Notes under the pieces: generated by a model
Databases searched by the model: none
Told to the model about the DNA's origin: nothing
The model's input: only the letters and a program-made list of their open reading frames with translations
Origin: Novosphingobium meiothermophilum
Lineage (GTDB): Bacteria; Pseudomonadota; Alphaproteobacteria; Sphingomonadales; Sphingomonadaceae
Reading direction: 5' to 3'
DNA length: 64,000 nucleotides
Assembly: GCF_003171715.1 (NCBI RefSeq)
Contig: NZ_QGHL01000004.1
Span: forward strand, 372,001 to 436,000
Position numbers and translations under genes: made by a program
Shown here: positions 48,482 through 56,342 of the stretch, piece after piece
Position numbering within the stretch: the first letter of the stretch is position 1
Layout of the letters: each line of letters opens with the position of its first letter

Positions 48482-48817
48482 ATGAAGCGCAAGCCCGTCT
48501 CGCTTCCCCAGGTTGCCAGCTTCGAATGCTCGGAATGCGGCGCCGTCCACCACAGCCGCGATGCGAAGGCCCCGGTGGGCTGGACCCAGCGGCACGGCGC
48601 CATCTGGTGCACCGATTGCACTCGCTCCGGCATCGCCACCCGCATTGTCGGCCGGTCCCGCCCGTCTTCTTCGCCATCGGACAAGGTGCGCCTGCGCGGC
48701 GAAGTCCTCGCCCTGCTCCGGCGCGGCGCGGCGCTCATGCCCGCAGGCAGCGCCCAGCGCGCCGAATGGGTGCGCGAAGTCAACGATCTGATTGCCCGCC
48801 AGCAGAGGGCGGCATGA
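48482..48817 (+). CDS. Small zinc-finger-like protein, 111 aa
   Basis: The protein has cysteine pairs FECSECGAVHHSRDA and IWCTDCTRSG, a likely four-cysteine zinc site. A helical C-terminus follows. It is 12 bases after the primase. The function is unknown, perhaps nucleic-acid binding. Confidence 0.6.
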   Translation: MKRKPVSLPQVASFECSECGAVHHSRDAKAPVGWTQRHGAIWCTDCTRSGIATRIVGRSRPSSSPSDKVRLRGEVLALLRRGAALMPAGSAQRAEWVREVNDLIARQQRAA

Positions 48818-49320
48818 TGGACCCGATAAACGCCCGCACCGGCGAGGTGGTCATCGCGGGCGATCCTGCCGCACTCGATCACTGGGCTGAAACCCCGCTC
48901 TATGCCTGGGACTATGCCGCCCTGCTCGAACAGGCCGAAGGCGCCCTGGCGCGCCGCCGCGAAGGCTACCCCAAGCTCATCGAACGCGGTGCGATGGACG
49001 CAGGCGATGCTGACGAAGATATCGCCGCCTGGGAACTGATCTCGGCGGAATGGCGCTGGATCGTCGATGGCAGCGGCGCCCTGCCGCCACCCTCCAGCCT
49101 CGATCAGCGCCTCGCCGCCATCGATCTCGCGATCGAACGGGTGGGCACCGAACTGCGCCGGGGCAACCGCGCGCATGAGGTGTTCCGCCAGTCGCACCTC
49201 CTGCAGGCCATGCGCTGGCATCTCGAACGCCTGCACGAAGGCGCACCCGCCGTTCACCGCTTCGCCCGCCTCACCCGTGAAATCCGCGCCGAAATCGCCG
49301 CAGAAAGGAAAGCCGCATGA
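48814..49320 (+). CDS. Hypothetical helical protein, 168 aa
   Basis: It overlaps both neighbours by four bases. It opens MMDPINARTGEVVIAGDPAA, and long helices follow (RVGTELRRGNRAHEVFRQSH). No family is recognised; it is an early gene. Confidence 0.6.
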   Translation: MMDPINARTGEVVIAGDPAALDHWAETPLYAWDYAALLEQAEGALARRREGYPKLIERGAMDAGDADEDIAAWELISAEWRWIVDGSGALPPPSSLDQRLAAIDLAIERVGTELRRGNRAHEVFRQSHLLQAMRWHLERLHEGAPAVHRFARLTREIRAEIAAERKAA

Positions 49321-49427
49321 TCTGGAAGCATATCTCGCCGCCATCGCGCGAAACCCTCCTGGTTATCGCGCTGCACCTGGGCGGCGCTGCACTCGGCATG
49401 ATGATCGGATGGCTCCACCATGGCTGA
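49317..49427 (+). CDS. Very small membrane protein, 36 aa
   Basis: The frame runs ATG to TGA with four- and eight-base overlaps on each side. It encodes one membrane helix (TLLVIALHLGGAALGMMIGW). The tight coupling supports translation. Confidence 0.5.
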   Translation: MIWKHISPPSRETLLVIALHLGGAALGMMIGWLHHG

Positions 49428-49692
49428 TGATCGCGCGCGCCCTGCCCGCTCACCCGTGGCACGCTGGATGCCGGTGCCCGATCAGGTGCGCCGTCTGGCC
49501 GAACTCGATGCCATCCGCCTCGAACGCCCGCTTACCGCCGCTGAACAGGCCGAAGCCGATACGCTCACCAACCGGGCCTATCACCGCCAGTGGGGCGCCC
49601 ATCAGCGCGAGCGCGAGGCGATGATCGAACAGCGGCTTGCGCGGCAGGCTGCGCGGAAATGCGCCAGCGGGATGATCGGCGATGCCGCGTAA
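49420..49692 (+). CDS. Hypothetical early protein, 90 aa
   Basis: The protein has a Pro/Arg-rich start (MADDRARPARSPVARWMPVP), then a helical region (VRRLAELDAIRLERPLTAAE) and an Arg/Gln-rich end. It overlaps the genes on both sides. The function is unknown. Confidence 0.55.
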   Translation: MADDRARPARSPVARWMPVPDQVRRLAELDAIRLERPLTAAEQAEADTLTNRAYHRQWGAHQREREAMIEQRLARQAARKCASGMIGDAA

Positions 49693-49927
49693 GCCAACCA
49701 GTCTGGCCGAACGCTACCGCACCCACCGCGCGGCCTTCGAACTCGCGCAGCAATTGGGCTGCACCCCGAAGGAAGCCGAAGCCGAAATTGCCCGCCGCGC
49801 CGCGCGCCAGCGCTGGCTGCGAACCCTCGCCCGGCTCGAAGCCCTCAAGAACCGGCGCGGCACGCCCCAGCCCATCCACGGTGCAGACCCAGAACCGCCC
49901 CCACAGCCCTGGTGGCTGCGCGATTGA
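49682..49927 (+). CDS. Small basic hypothetical protein, 81 aa
   Basis: MPRKPTSLAERYRTHRAAFE is followed by LAQQLGCTPKEAEAEIARR, which has a helix-turn-helix-like spacing. A DNA-binding or excisionase role is possible but unproven. Confidence 0.5.
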   Translation: MPRKPTSLAERYRTHRAAFELAQQLGCTPKEAEAEIARRAARQRWLRTLARLEALKNRRGTPQPIHGADPEPPPQPWWLRD

Positions 49928-49977
49928 CCACCCACCCGCGATCCCATGCAAGTATCTGCTATGAAAGGACATCCGGC

Positions 49978-50193
49978 ATGAGCGCCCGCGCACGCATCCT
50001 CCAGGCCGATGTGACCCGCGCCGTCAGGGGCGCGCGCGATGGCGGCGTCGATATAGGCAGCATCCGCATCATGCCCGATGGCGAGATCGTGATAGTCTCG
50101 AAAGCCTGCGCCGAGTCGTTCCGCCTCAGCGCAACAGCAAACCCGCTCGACGAAGTTCTGCTCCATGCCGCGCAAGGAAAAACTGCCCGCTAA
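49978..50193 (+). CDS. Small hypothetical protein before the integrase, 71 aa
   Basis: AAAGGA lies nine bases before the ATG at 49978. The sequence is RARILQADVTRAVRGARDGG, then VDIGSIRIMPDGEIVIVSKA. It overlaps the integrase by 29 bases. Its size and position fit a directionality factor or a small regulator, but no family is recognised. Confidence 0.55.
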   Translation: MSARARILQADVTRAVRGARDGGVDIGSIRIMPDGEIVIVSKACAESFRLSATANPLDEVLLHAAQGKTAR

Positions 50194-51289
50194 CGTCTCC
50201 AGCTTCGTCGATCGCCATGGCAAACGGCGCTACCGCTGGCGCAAGGCGGGCAGGCAGCACTATTTCAAGGCCCACCCCAATTCGGCCGAGGGCCGGGCCG
50301 AGCTTGAGGCGTTCCTTGCCGACCTGCCCTTGCGGGCCACATCACAGCCTGCCCACGGCACCGTCGCCTGGGCCGCTGCCCGCTATTTCGCCTCGGCCAC
50401 CTTTCGCGGCGGAAAGTCCGCCCAGACCGAGCGCACCGCCCGGCTGATCCTCAACAGGTTCATTGGCGAATACGGCAAGTATCGCATCGCCGACTGGCGC
50501 TTCGATCACATCGAAGCCGTGCTCATGAAAGCGGCGCAGAAGCGTCCGGATGAAAAGGGCCGGATGATTGGCGGCCCCAGTGCGGCCAACAACCTGCGGC
50601 GCGAACTCAAGGGCCTGTTCGATTATGCCATCAAGGTCCTTCATCTTGATCGCCCCAATCCGGTCGATCAGGCCGCCGCGATTGCCGTGCCGCGCCGGGG
50701 CTTCCACACCTGGACCGATGCCGAGATCGAACAGTATCGTGATTTCTGGCCGCTCGGCACCAAGGCGCGTCTGGCGCTTGAGATATTCCTCTGGACGGCC
50801 CAACGCCGCGGCGATGCCTCGAAGTTCGGCCACCGGCACGTGGTGGACGGACAGATAGAGGTCACGCCCGCGAAAACCGGAAACTCCACTGGCGTAACCG
50901 TCTGGCTCCCCGCCGCGCCCCAGCTCCTCGAAGCCATCGCAGCAATGCCGGTCACGGGCACCGAGACCTTCCTCGTCACCGATTACGGTAAACCCTTCTC
51001 GGTCGCCGGGCTGGGCAACAAGATGCGCGAATGGTGCACCAGGGCTGGCTTGCCCCACTGCTCGGCCCACGGCCTGCGCAAAGCCGCCGCCAGAAGAAGC
51101 GCCGAAACCGGCGCCACCAATCAGGAACTGAAGGCCCTCGGAGGCTGGACCACCGACCGCCAGGTGGCGATCTACACGCAGGACGCCAACAAAAAAGCCC
51201 TCGCAAAGAGGGCCATGACACCGGTAATCGAACTCGATCTGGCTAACCGCTCAAGAAAGCGTCAGGCTAACCCGCCTCCAAACACCTGA
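50165..51289 (+). CDS. int: Tyrosine-recombinase integrase
   Basis: The protein has 374 residues. Catalytic residues are visible: R214 (TAQRRGD), K237 (PAKTG), H302-x-x-R305 (AHGLRKAA), W328 (GGWTTDRQ) and Y337 (IYTQDA). The N-terminal part holds arm- and core-binding domains. It sits against attR and tRNA-Trp, so it is the enzyme that integrates the element. Two proposed arm sites lie inside its last codons. Confidence 0.95.
   Translation: MPRKEKLPANVSSFVDRHGKRRYRWRKAGRQHYFKAHPNSAEGRAELEAFLADLPLRATSQPAHGTVAWAAARYFASATFRGGKSAQTERTARLILNRFIGEYGKYRIADWRFDHIEAVLMKAAQKRPDEKGRMIGGPSAANNLRRELKGLFDYAIKVLHLDRPNPVDQAAAIAVPRRGFHTWTDAEIEQYRDFWPLGTKARLALEIFLWTAQRRGDASKFGHRHVVDGQIEVTPAKTGNSTGVTVWLPAAPQLLEAIAAMPVTGTETFLVTDYGKPFSVAGLGNKMREWCTRAGLPHCSAHGLRKAAARRSAETGATNQELKALGGWTTDRQVAIYTQDANKKALAKRAMTPVIELDLANRSRKRQANPPPNT
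51241..51272 (+). other. Two GGCTAACC motifs, proposed integrase arm sites (right)
   Basis: Copies lie at 51241-51248 and 51265-51272, 61 and 37 bases from the attR core and inside the end of int. They match the two copies near attL. Confidence 0.6.
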
Positions 51290-51308
51290 AAAACATAAGT
51301 TTTCATAA

Positions 51309-51332
51309 GAAGGTGGCAGGAGTGGAGGGACT
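51309..51332. repeat. attR core, 24-base direct repeat
   Basis: It is identical to 10153-10176 and overlaps the 3' end of tRNA-Trp, whose sequence is kept intact. The flanking bases differ on both sides, so 24 bases is the full shared length. Confidence 0.92.
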
Positions 51333-51389
51333 CGAACCCCCGGCCCTCGGTTTTGGAGACCGATGCTCTACCAACTGAGCTACACTCCT
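51314..51389 (-). tRNA. tRNA-Trp (CCA anticodon)
   Basis: The length is 76 bases including the encoded CCA end. The acceptor stem is AGGAGTG/CACTCCT, the anticodon loop contains CTCCAAA (anticodon CCA), and the T-arm is GGGGGTTCGAGTCCC. In related genomes it precedes secE, which is now at the other end of the element. Confidence 0.97.
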
Positions 51390-51455
51390 GTGCTGGCTGG
51401 CCCCTTATAGGGTTGACGCAAGGGATGCAACCGACCGAAACAGATATTCGCAGAT

Positions 51456-52232
51456 ATGGCTCGCCAAGACCCCCACTCGATCCCGCCGGAGCTTCTGCTC
51501 AAGGCTTACCGTGCCGGGATTTTCCCGATGGCGGACAGCCGGGACGATCCTGAGGTTTTCTGGGTGGAGCCGCGGATGCGGGCAATCCTGCCGCTCGACG
51601 GCTTTCATCTGTCCAGATCACTGGCGCGCACATTGCGGCGCGAACGCTTCAGCGTGACCTGCAACGCCGCTTTCGAAGCGGTGATCGATGCCTGCGCCGC
51701 GCCGCGTCCCGGTGCCGAGGAAAGCTGGATCAGCGCGCGCATCCGCGAAAGCTATATCGGCCTGTTCGAACATGGCCATGCGCATTCGATCGAATGCTGG
51801 CGCGAAGGGCGGCTTGTGGGCGGCCTTTATGGCGTGGGCTTTGCCAGGGTATTCTGCGGCGAATCGATGTTCAGCCGCGAATCGGATGCATCAAAGGTCG
51901 CGCTGGCATGGCTGGTCGCTGCGCTGCGGCGGATCGGCGCCGAACTGCTCGATTGCCAGTTCAGCACATCGCACCTTGCTTCGCTGGGCGCGGTTGAGAT
52001 CCCGCAGAGCCAGTATCTGCAACTGCTTTCGGCAGCGCAGCGGCGCTATTCCGACGGGGAAATTGCCGCGGCACGCGCGCTGGCCGAAGCCGTCGGCGAG
52101 GGGCTGGCTGCTGGCGAGGGAGCCGCCGCGCCGCTGGCGCTGCCCGCAGGCTTTGCCGCGCTGCGCGCCGGGGCGATGGGCTCTTCCTCGCCGGGGAAGT
52201 TCATCGCGCAGTCCTTGACCCAGACGTCATAG
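51456..52232 (+). CDS. aat: Leucyl/phenylalanyl-tRNA-protein transferase
   Basis: The protein has 258 residues. The signature regions are [52 protein letters not shown] and [15 protein letters not shown]. It adds Leu or Phe to N-terminal Lys/Arg to mark proteins for ClpAP. The 3' end overlaps the convergent DUF2155 gene by about 190 bases; the Ala-rich tail after residue 200 is less conserved. Confidence 0.93.
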   Translation: MARQDPHSIPPELLLKAYRAGIFPMADSRDDPEVFWVEPRMRAILPLDGFHLSRSLARTLRRERFSVTCNAAFEAVIDACAAPRPGAEESWISARIRESYIGLFEHGHAHSIECWREGRLVGGLYGVGFARVFCGESMFSRESDASKVALAWLVAALRRIGAELLDCQFSTSHLASLGAVEIPQSQYLQLLSAAQRRYSDGEIAAARALAEAVGEGLAAGEGAAAPLALPAGFAALRAGAMGSSSPGKFIAQSLTQTS

Positions 52233-52687
52233 ACCGGATGCTCCACCACGTTGAGTGAAGGCGAATTGACAAACAGCCACCCGGAAAAAACCTTGCGCCA
52301 GGCCGGTGCGCGGTTGCTTGCGGTGGCCTCCTCAACGAAGACCTGCACAAACGCGCCGGTTTCCTGCGGCGATTCCCAAGGGGCGGTCTTCTCGCAGGTT
52401 GCCAGCTTGATGATGACGTTGCCGAGGCGCCGCGATTCGCCGCTCTTCAGCACCATGTCTTGCGTGATGTTGTTGCGCTTGTTCAGAAAGCCCAGCGTTG
52501 CCACCCGGTCCCTGACCGGCGTGCCATAGTCGCTTTCAACCGCAACGCCCGATGCGGCGGCAACAACCGCGCCGGTTTCGGTCGCCTCTGGCGGGGGCGA
52601 AGCGGCCTTGTTGCCCTCGCAGCCAGCAAGGGCAAGCGCGCCGGTCATCAGCAGCGCGGTGCCAAGCGCCGTGCGGCCCATGCGCAT
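52046..52687 (-). CDS. DUF2155 lipoprotein
   Basis: The protein has 213 residues. Lipobox LAGC is at the N-terminus. The DUF2155 core includes [40 protein letters not shown] and [23 protein letters not shown]. The Ala/Pro/Ser-rich tail is in the overlap with aat. The family sits next to NDUFA12 in many alphaproteobacteria; its role is unknown. Confidence 0.85.
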   Translation of the reverse strand: MRMGRTALGTALLMTGALALAGCEGNKAASPPPEATETGAVVAAASGVAVESDYGTPVRDRVATLGFLNKRNNITQDMVLKSGESRRLGNVIIKLATCEKTAPWESPQETGAFVQVFVEEATASNRAPAWRKVFSGWLFVNSPSLNVVEHPVYDVWVKDCAMNFPGEEEPIAPARSAAKPAGSASGAAAPSPAASPSPTASASARAAAISPSE

Positions 52688-52722
52688 TCGCGTGCGCCCT
52701 GCCGGCAGCGCGCGCGGCGGCA

Positions 52723-53136
52723 TCAGGCTTCCGGCGACCAGGCTTCGTAATCGCCGGTGGCAGCGGCCCGCTTGCCGCCGCGTTCAAGCGCGCCGCGCGG
52801 GCGATAGGCCCGGACCGTGCCGGTGGCATTGGGCGTATATTCGGCTTCCCAGATGCGCGGCGGCGGCAGGTTGCTTTCCGGCACGCCATCAAAGCTGCCA
52901 TGAAGCCAGCCGTGCCATTCGGCAGGAACGCGGCTGGCATCGTTGGAACCGTTGTAGATCACCCAGCGGCGTTCGCGCCCGGCAAAGGGATGCCCTTTCG
53001 GATAGGGCTTCTTTGCGCGGTAATAGCGATTGCCCTGCGCATCGGTGCCCACCAGTTCGCCGTTGCGCGCACTGTCAAGCATGGTGCCGAAGGTGGCGCC
53101 GTTCCACCACGTGAAGATCTTGCCGAGGATGCTCAT
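52723..53136 (-). CDS. NADH:ubiquinone oxidoreductase subunit NDUFA12
   Basis: The protein has 137 residues. GELVGTDAQGNRYYRAKKP, RRWVIYNGSNDASRVPAEWH and GWLHGSFD match the complex I accessory subunit shared by alphaproteobacteria and mitochondria. It supports the alphaproteobacterial assignment. Confidence 0.93.
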   Translation of the reverse strand: MSILGKIFTWWNGATFGTMLDSARNGELVGTDAQGNRYYRAKKPYPKGHPFAGRERRWVIYNGSNDASRVPAEWHGWLHGSFDGVPESNLPPPRIWEAEYTPNATGTVRAYRPRGALERGGKRAAATGDYEAWSPEA

Positions 53137-53225
53137 GATACCTGCCGTTGATGTAAGGCGCGCTTAGCCGCTGAGGGGGGGAGTCGGCAAGCGGGTAGAT
53201 GCCATGCCGCCGCGCTTTGGGCTCA

Positions 53226-53747
53226 TCACCATTCAACCTTGTCGCCGGGCTTGATGCCAAGCCTTGCGGCAAGACCGCCGTTGATCTCGAATACGGCCAG
53301 CGTCGGCCCCGCCGCAGGCAGCGGCGTCTCGTCATAAGGCACGGCGTTGGCGGCAATGTTCATGATCCGCCCGTCCAGCCCGATGAAGATGATATCCAGC
53401 GGGATCACCGTGTTGCGCATCCAGAAGGCGGCCCGGTCGGGCGGATTGCGCGGGAAGATCATCCCCTCGTCGTCACCCATCTGCGTGCGGAACATCAACC
53501 CGCGCGCCTGCGCCTGCGGGCTGCGCGCCACTTCGGCCCTGAAGGCGTGGCGGATCTTTCCGGAAAGAACCGTGACCGGCACGATCTCAAGCCCTGAGAC
53601 CGGATGGACAGCTGCGGATCTTGCCGCATCCGCAGCCTTGGTCCCCGCTCCTGCCGCACCCGGCGAGCATCCCGTCACCAGCACCAGTGCAGCCAGAGCG
53701 GTGTTGAGGGCGAGTCTTCGGGCGGGAGTTCTAGTCACCGGCTTCAT
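53226..53747 (-). CDS. DUF192 family secreted protein
   Basis: The protein has 173 residues. A lipobox-like VTGC follows the signal peptide. The core ARSPQAQARGLMFRTQMGDD, AFWMRNTVIPLDIIFIGLDG and INGGLAARLGIKPGDKV is typical of DUF192. The function is unknown. It overlaps the recX stop. Confidence 0.9.
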   Translation of the reverse strand: MKPVTRTPARRLALNTALAALVLVTGCSPGAAGAGTKAADAARSAAVHPVSGLEIVPVTVLSGKIRHAFRAEVARSPQAQARGLMFRTQMGDDEGMIFPRNPPDRAAFWMRNTVIPLDIIFIGLDGRIMNIAANAVPYDETPLPAAGPTLAVFEINGGLAARLGIKPGDKVEW

Positions 53748-54327
53748 CGATCCATTCTTCCAGCATTTGCGCGTTCACGGCATTCACCACCGCGCGCGCA
53801 TGTGCAAGGGGGTGCCCGGCCCGCAACAGCGCGGCAAGCTGTTTTTCCCGAACCGCCGGGTCAGGCCGCACATCAGGACTTGCCAGACCGAACGGTCCGA
53901 AGCGCCGCTTGCGCGCCATGACCACCGCCGCGCGCCTGCGCTCGGCCTCGCTGCCGCGCGCATCCTCGCGAAGGGATTCGGCAATGCCCGCCGCGCTCAA
54001 CGCCTGATCGATCCGGCGCGCGCCGAACCCGCGCCGCATCAGCCCTTGCGCCTTGCCCAGGGCAAAACTGGCATCGTCGACATAGCCGAGCGCCACGAAG
54101 CGCGCGACGAGCGCCGTCACATCGGGCGGCCCATCGCCTTCCCATCCCCGTTCGCGCAGCTTGCGCCTCAGATAGGCGCCCAGCTTGCCCGCACTGGTGG
54201 CAAAGCGCGCCACATAGGCAAGCGCCATCTGCTCAAGCCCCGGCGCATCCAGAGGCCGCGGCGCGCGCGCCTGCCGCCTTGCACCTGCTGCGCGCCGAGA
54301 CCGGTCATGCTGCGAATTGTGATCCAT
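53731..54327 (-). CDS. recX: Regulatory protein RecX
   Basis: The protein has 198 residues. It has the helical repeats of RecX: ALAYVARFATSAGKLGAYLR, DDASFALGKAQGLMRRGFGA and RIDQALSAAGI. It modulates RecA filaments. I use the ATG at 54327; another lies six codons upstream. Confidence 0.88.
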   Translation of the reverse strand: MDHNSQHDRSRRAAGARRQARAPRPLDAPGLEQMALAYVARFATSAGKLGAYLRRKLRERGWEGDGPPDVTALVARFVALGYVDDASFALGKAQGLMRRGFGARRIDQALSAAGIAESLREDARGSEAERRRAAVVMARKRRFGPFGLASPDVRPDPAVREKQLAALLRAGHPLAHARAVVNAVNAQMLEEWIDEAGD

Positions 54328-54475
54328 TCGCCACATTCGTGCCACAGTCGCGGCTAAATGAGAACGGCCATGCCGCGACGCATATTGTCCTGGCGCCGCG
54401 GAGCAGTCATGGGCCGTTCATCCCGCGTCCCCGATCGGACGGCGGGACGACAGAAGAGAATAATCGGGGTATCGC

Positions 54476-56233
54476 ATGACCGTTTCGGACGCCATCGCTG
54501 ACAAGGCGGTTCTCGTTCCCACACCGAACATCGACGTCCAGCCGCGTCGCTATGCCGATTTCGAGACATTCTGCGACGCACTGGACTATGCCGCCAAGGG
54601 TGTGCTGGGCTTCAACTTCCACGATCCGCGCGGCACGCTGATCCGTCCCTACCCTTATTCCGAGCTGCGCGCCGATGCGCTGGTCGCGGCGCGCAGGCTT
54701 ATGGCCATGGGCGTTGCGCCGGGTGATCGGGTGGCGCTCGTGGCGGAAACAGGGCCGGATTTCGCCGCCATCTTCTGCGGGGCGATGTATGCCGGGGCAT
54801 GGCCCGTGCCGCTGCCCCTGCCCACCAGCTTCGGCGGCAAGGAAAGCTACATCGACCAGCTTGCCGTGCAGCTTTCCAGCTCTGACCCGAAAATGCTCGT
54901 CTATCCCGGCGAGATCGCCGAAATGGCGGGCGCCGCCGCCGCCCGGCAGGGCTGCGCCGGTCTTTCATGGGACGAGTTTCATGCCGGCGATACTTCCGAA
55001 GCGCCCCTGCCCAAGCCCGATCCCGATGCGATCAGCTATCTCCAGTATTCCAGCGGCTCCACCCGCTTCCCGCATGGCGTGGCCGTAACCCACCGGGCGC
55101 TGCTGGCCAATCTGGCCGGTCATTCGCACGGCATGAAGATCGACAATCCCGACCGCTGCGTTTCGTGGCTGCCGTGGTATCACGACATGGGCCTGGTCGG
55201 CTGCTTCCTTTCGCCCATTGCCAACGGGGTTTCGGTCGATTTCCTCAAGACCGAGGATTTTGCCCGGCGTCCGCTGGCATGGCTCGATCTCATCAGCCGC
55301 AACACCGGCACCACGCTCTCCTATTCGCCCACTTTCGGCTATGACATCTGCGCGCGCCGCATTTCCAGCCAGACCCATGTGGCCGACCGGTTCGACCTTT
55401 CGCGCTGGCGCGTGGCGGGCAACGGCGCGGACATGATCCGGCCCGACGTGATGCAGGGCTTCGTCAATGCCTTTGCCGATGCCGGGTTCAAGGCCGAAGC
55501 CTTCCTGCCCAGCTATGGCCTTGCCGAGGCCACGCTTGCCGTCACCATCATGCCGCCGGGCGAGGGCATCCGCGTCGAACTGGTCGAGGAAGAGCGTCTT
55601 TCCGGCACCCCGCGCGATCTTTCGCGCCCCGCCCGCTATCGCGCCATGGTCAACTGCGGCGTGCCCGTGCGCGGCATGGAAGTGGCCATCCGCGGCGAAA
55701 ACGGCCAGCAGCTTGCCCACCATCACATCGGCAAGGTCTGGTGCCGCGGCTCTTCGGTCATGCACTCCTATTTCCGCGATCCCGAAGCAACCGATGCCTG
55801 CATGGTCGATGGCTGGCTCGATACCGGCGACATGGGCTATGTCGACGAGAACGGCTATCTGTTCATCGTCGGCCGCGCCAAGGACATGATCATCATCAAC
55901 GGCAAGAACCACTGGCCGCAGGATATCGAATGGGCGGTGGAACAGCTTCCCGGCTTCCATCAGGGCGATATCGCGGCCTTCTCGGTCGAAACCGAAAATG
56001 GCGAGGAAGCGCCCGCCGTGCTGGTGCATTGCCGCGTCTCCGATCCCGCGGAACGGGTGAAGCTGCGCGACCAGATCCGCGACAAGGTGCGCTCGATCAC
56101 CGGCATGAACTGCGTGGTCGAACTCGTTCCCCCGCGCACACTGCCGCGCACCAGTTCCGGCAAGCTGAGCCGCGCCAAGGCCAAGAAGCTCTATCTGGCC
56201 GGACAGATCACGCCCTATCCGCTCGCGGCGTGA
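54476..56233 (+). CDS. Fatty acyl-AMP ligase
   Basis: The protein has 585 residues. The AMP-binding motif is LQYSSGSTRFPHG, followed by SWLPWYHDMGLVGCFLSPI, YGLAEATLAV, GWLDTGDMGYVDENGYLFI and GRAKDMIIINGKNHWPQDIE. This family activates fatty acids to acyl-adenylates for acyl carrier proteins rather than CoA. It is a single gene with no polyketide synthase next to it. Confidence 0.9.
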   Translation: MTVSDAIADKAVLVPTPNIDVQPRRYADFETFCDALDYAAKGVLGFNFHDPRGTLIRPYPYSELRADALVAARRLMAMGVAPGDRVALVAETGPDFAAIFCGAMYAGAWPVPLPLPTSFGGKESYIDQLAVQLSSSDPKMLVYPGEIAEMAGAAAARQGCAGLSWDEFHAGDTSEAPLPKPDPDAISYLQYSSGSTRFPHGVAVTHRALLANLAGHSHGMKIDNPDRCVSWLPWYHDMGLVGCFLSPIANGVSVDFLKTEDFARRPLAWLDLISRNTGTTLSYSPTFGYDICARRISSQTHVADRFDLSRWRVAGNGADMIRPDVMQGFVNAFADAGFKAEAFLPSYGLAEATLAVTIMPPGEGIRVELVEEERLSGTPRDLSRPARYRAMVNCGVPVRGMEVAIRGENGQQLAHHHIGKVWCRGSSVMHSYFRDPEATDACMVDGWLDTGDMGYVDENGYLFIVGRAKDMIIINGKNHWPQDIEWAVEQLPGFHQGDIAAFSVETENGEEAPAVLVHCRVSDPAERVKLRDQIRDKVRSITGMNCVVELVPPRTLPRTSSGKLSRAKAKKLYLAGQITPYPLAA

Positions 56234-56234
56234 A

Positions 56235-56267
56235 GGCAAAAACGCCGCCGGGGTAGAGGCGTTTTGC
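56235..56267 (+). terminator. Terminator-like hairpin after the acyl-AMP ligase
   Basis: GGCAAAAACGCC pairs with GGCGTTTTGCC across a short loop, just after the stop codon. The U tract is within the stem rather than after it, so it is a moderate candidate. Confidence 0.5.
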
Positions 56268-56342
56268 CCCTTCCCCAAGCGGCCGATTAAGGTCATGCTC
56301 TGTTCCGGAAAGCTCCACGTCCGATTGGAGCCGGGAGAGAGA

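Larger units (their letters stand above)
10153..51332. mobile_element. Integrated P2-type prophage carrying type II-C CRISPR-Cas9, about 41.2 kb
   Basis: The element is bounded by perfect 24-base direct repeats (10153-10176 and 51309-51332); the right copy overlaps the 3' end of tRNA-Trp. A tyrosine integrase is adjacent to the right end, as expected for tRNA-targeting phages. Inside is a full P2-like set: Q, P, O, N, M, L, X, R, S, J, I, H, V, W, FI, FII, E/E', T, U and D homologues, lysis genes, CI/Cro-like regulators, an Ogr-like activator and a primase-helicase. The remaining 8 kb next to attL hold the CRISPR-Cas module. No disrupted essential gene was seen, so the phage may be inducible. 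Confidence 0.9.
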
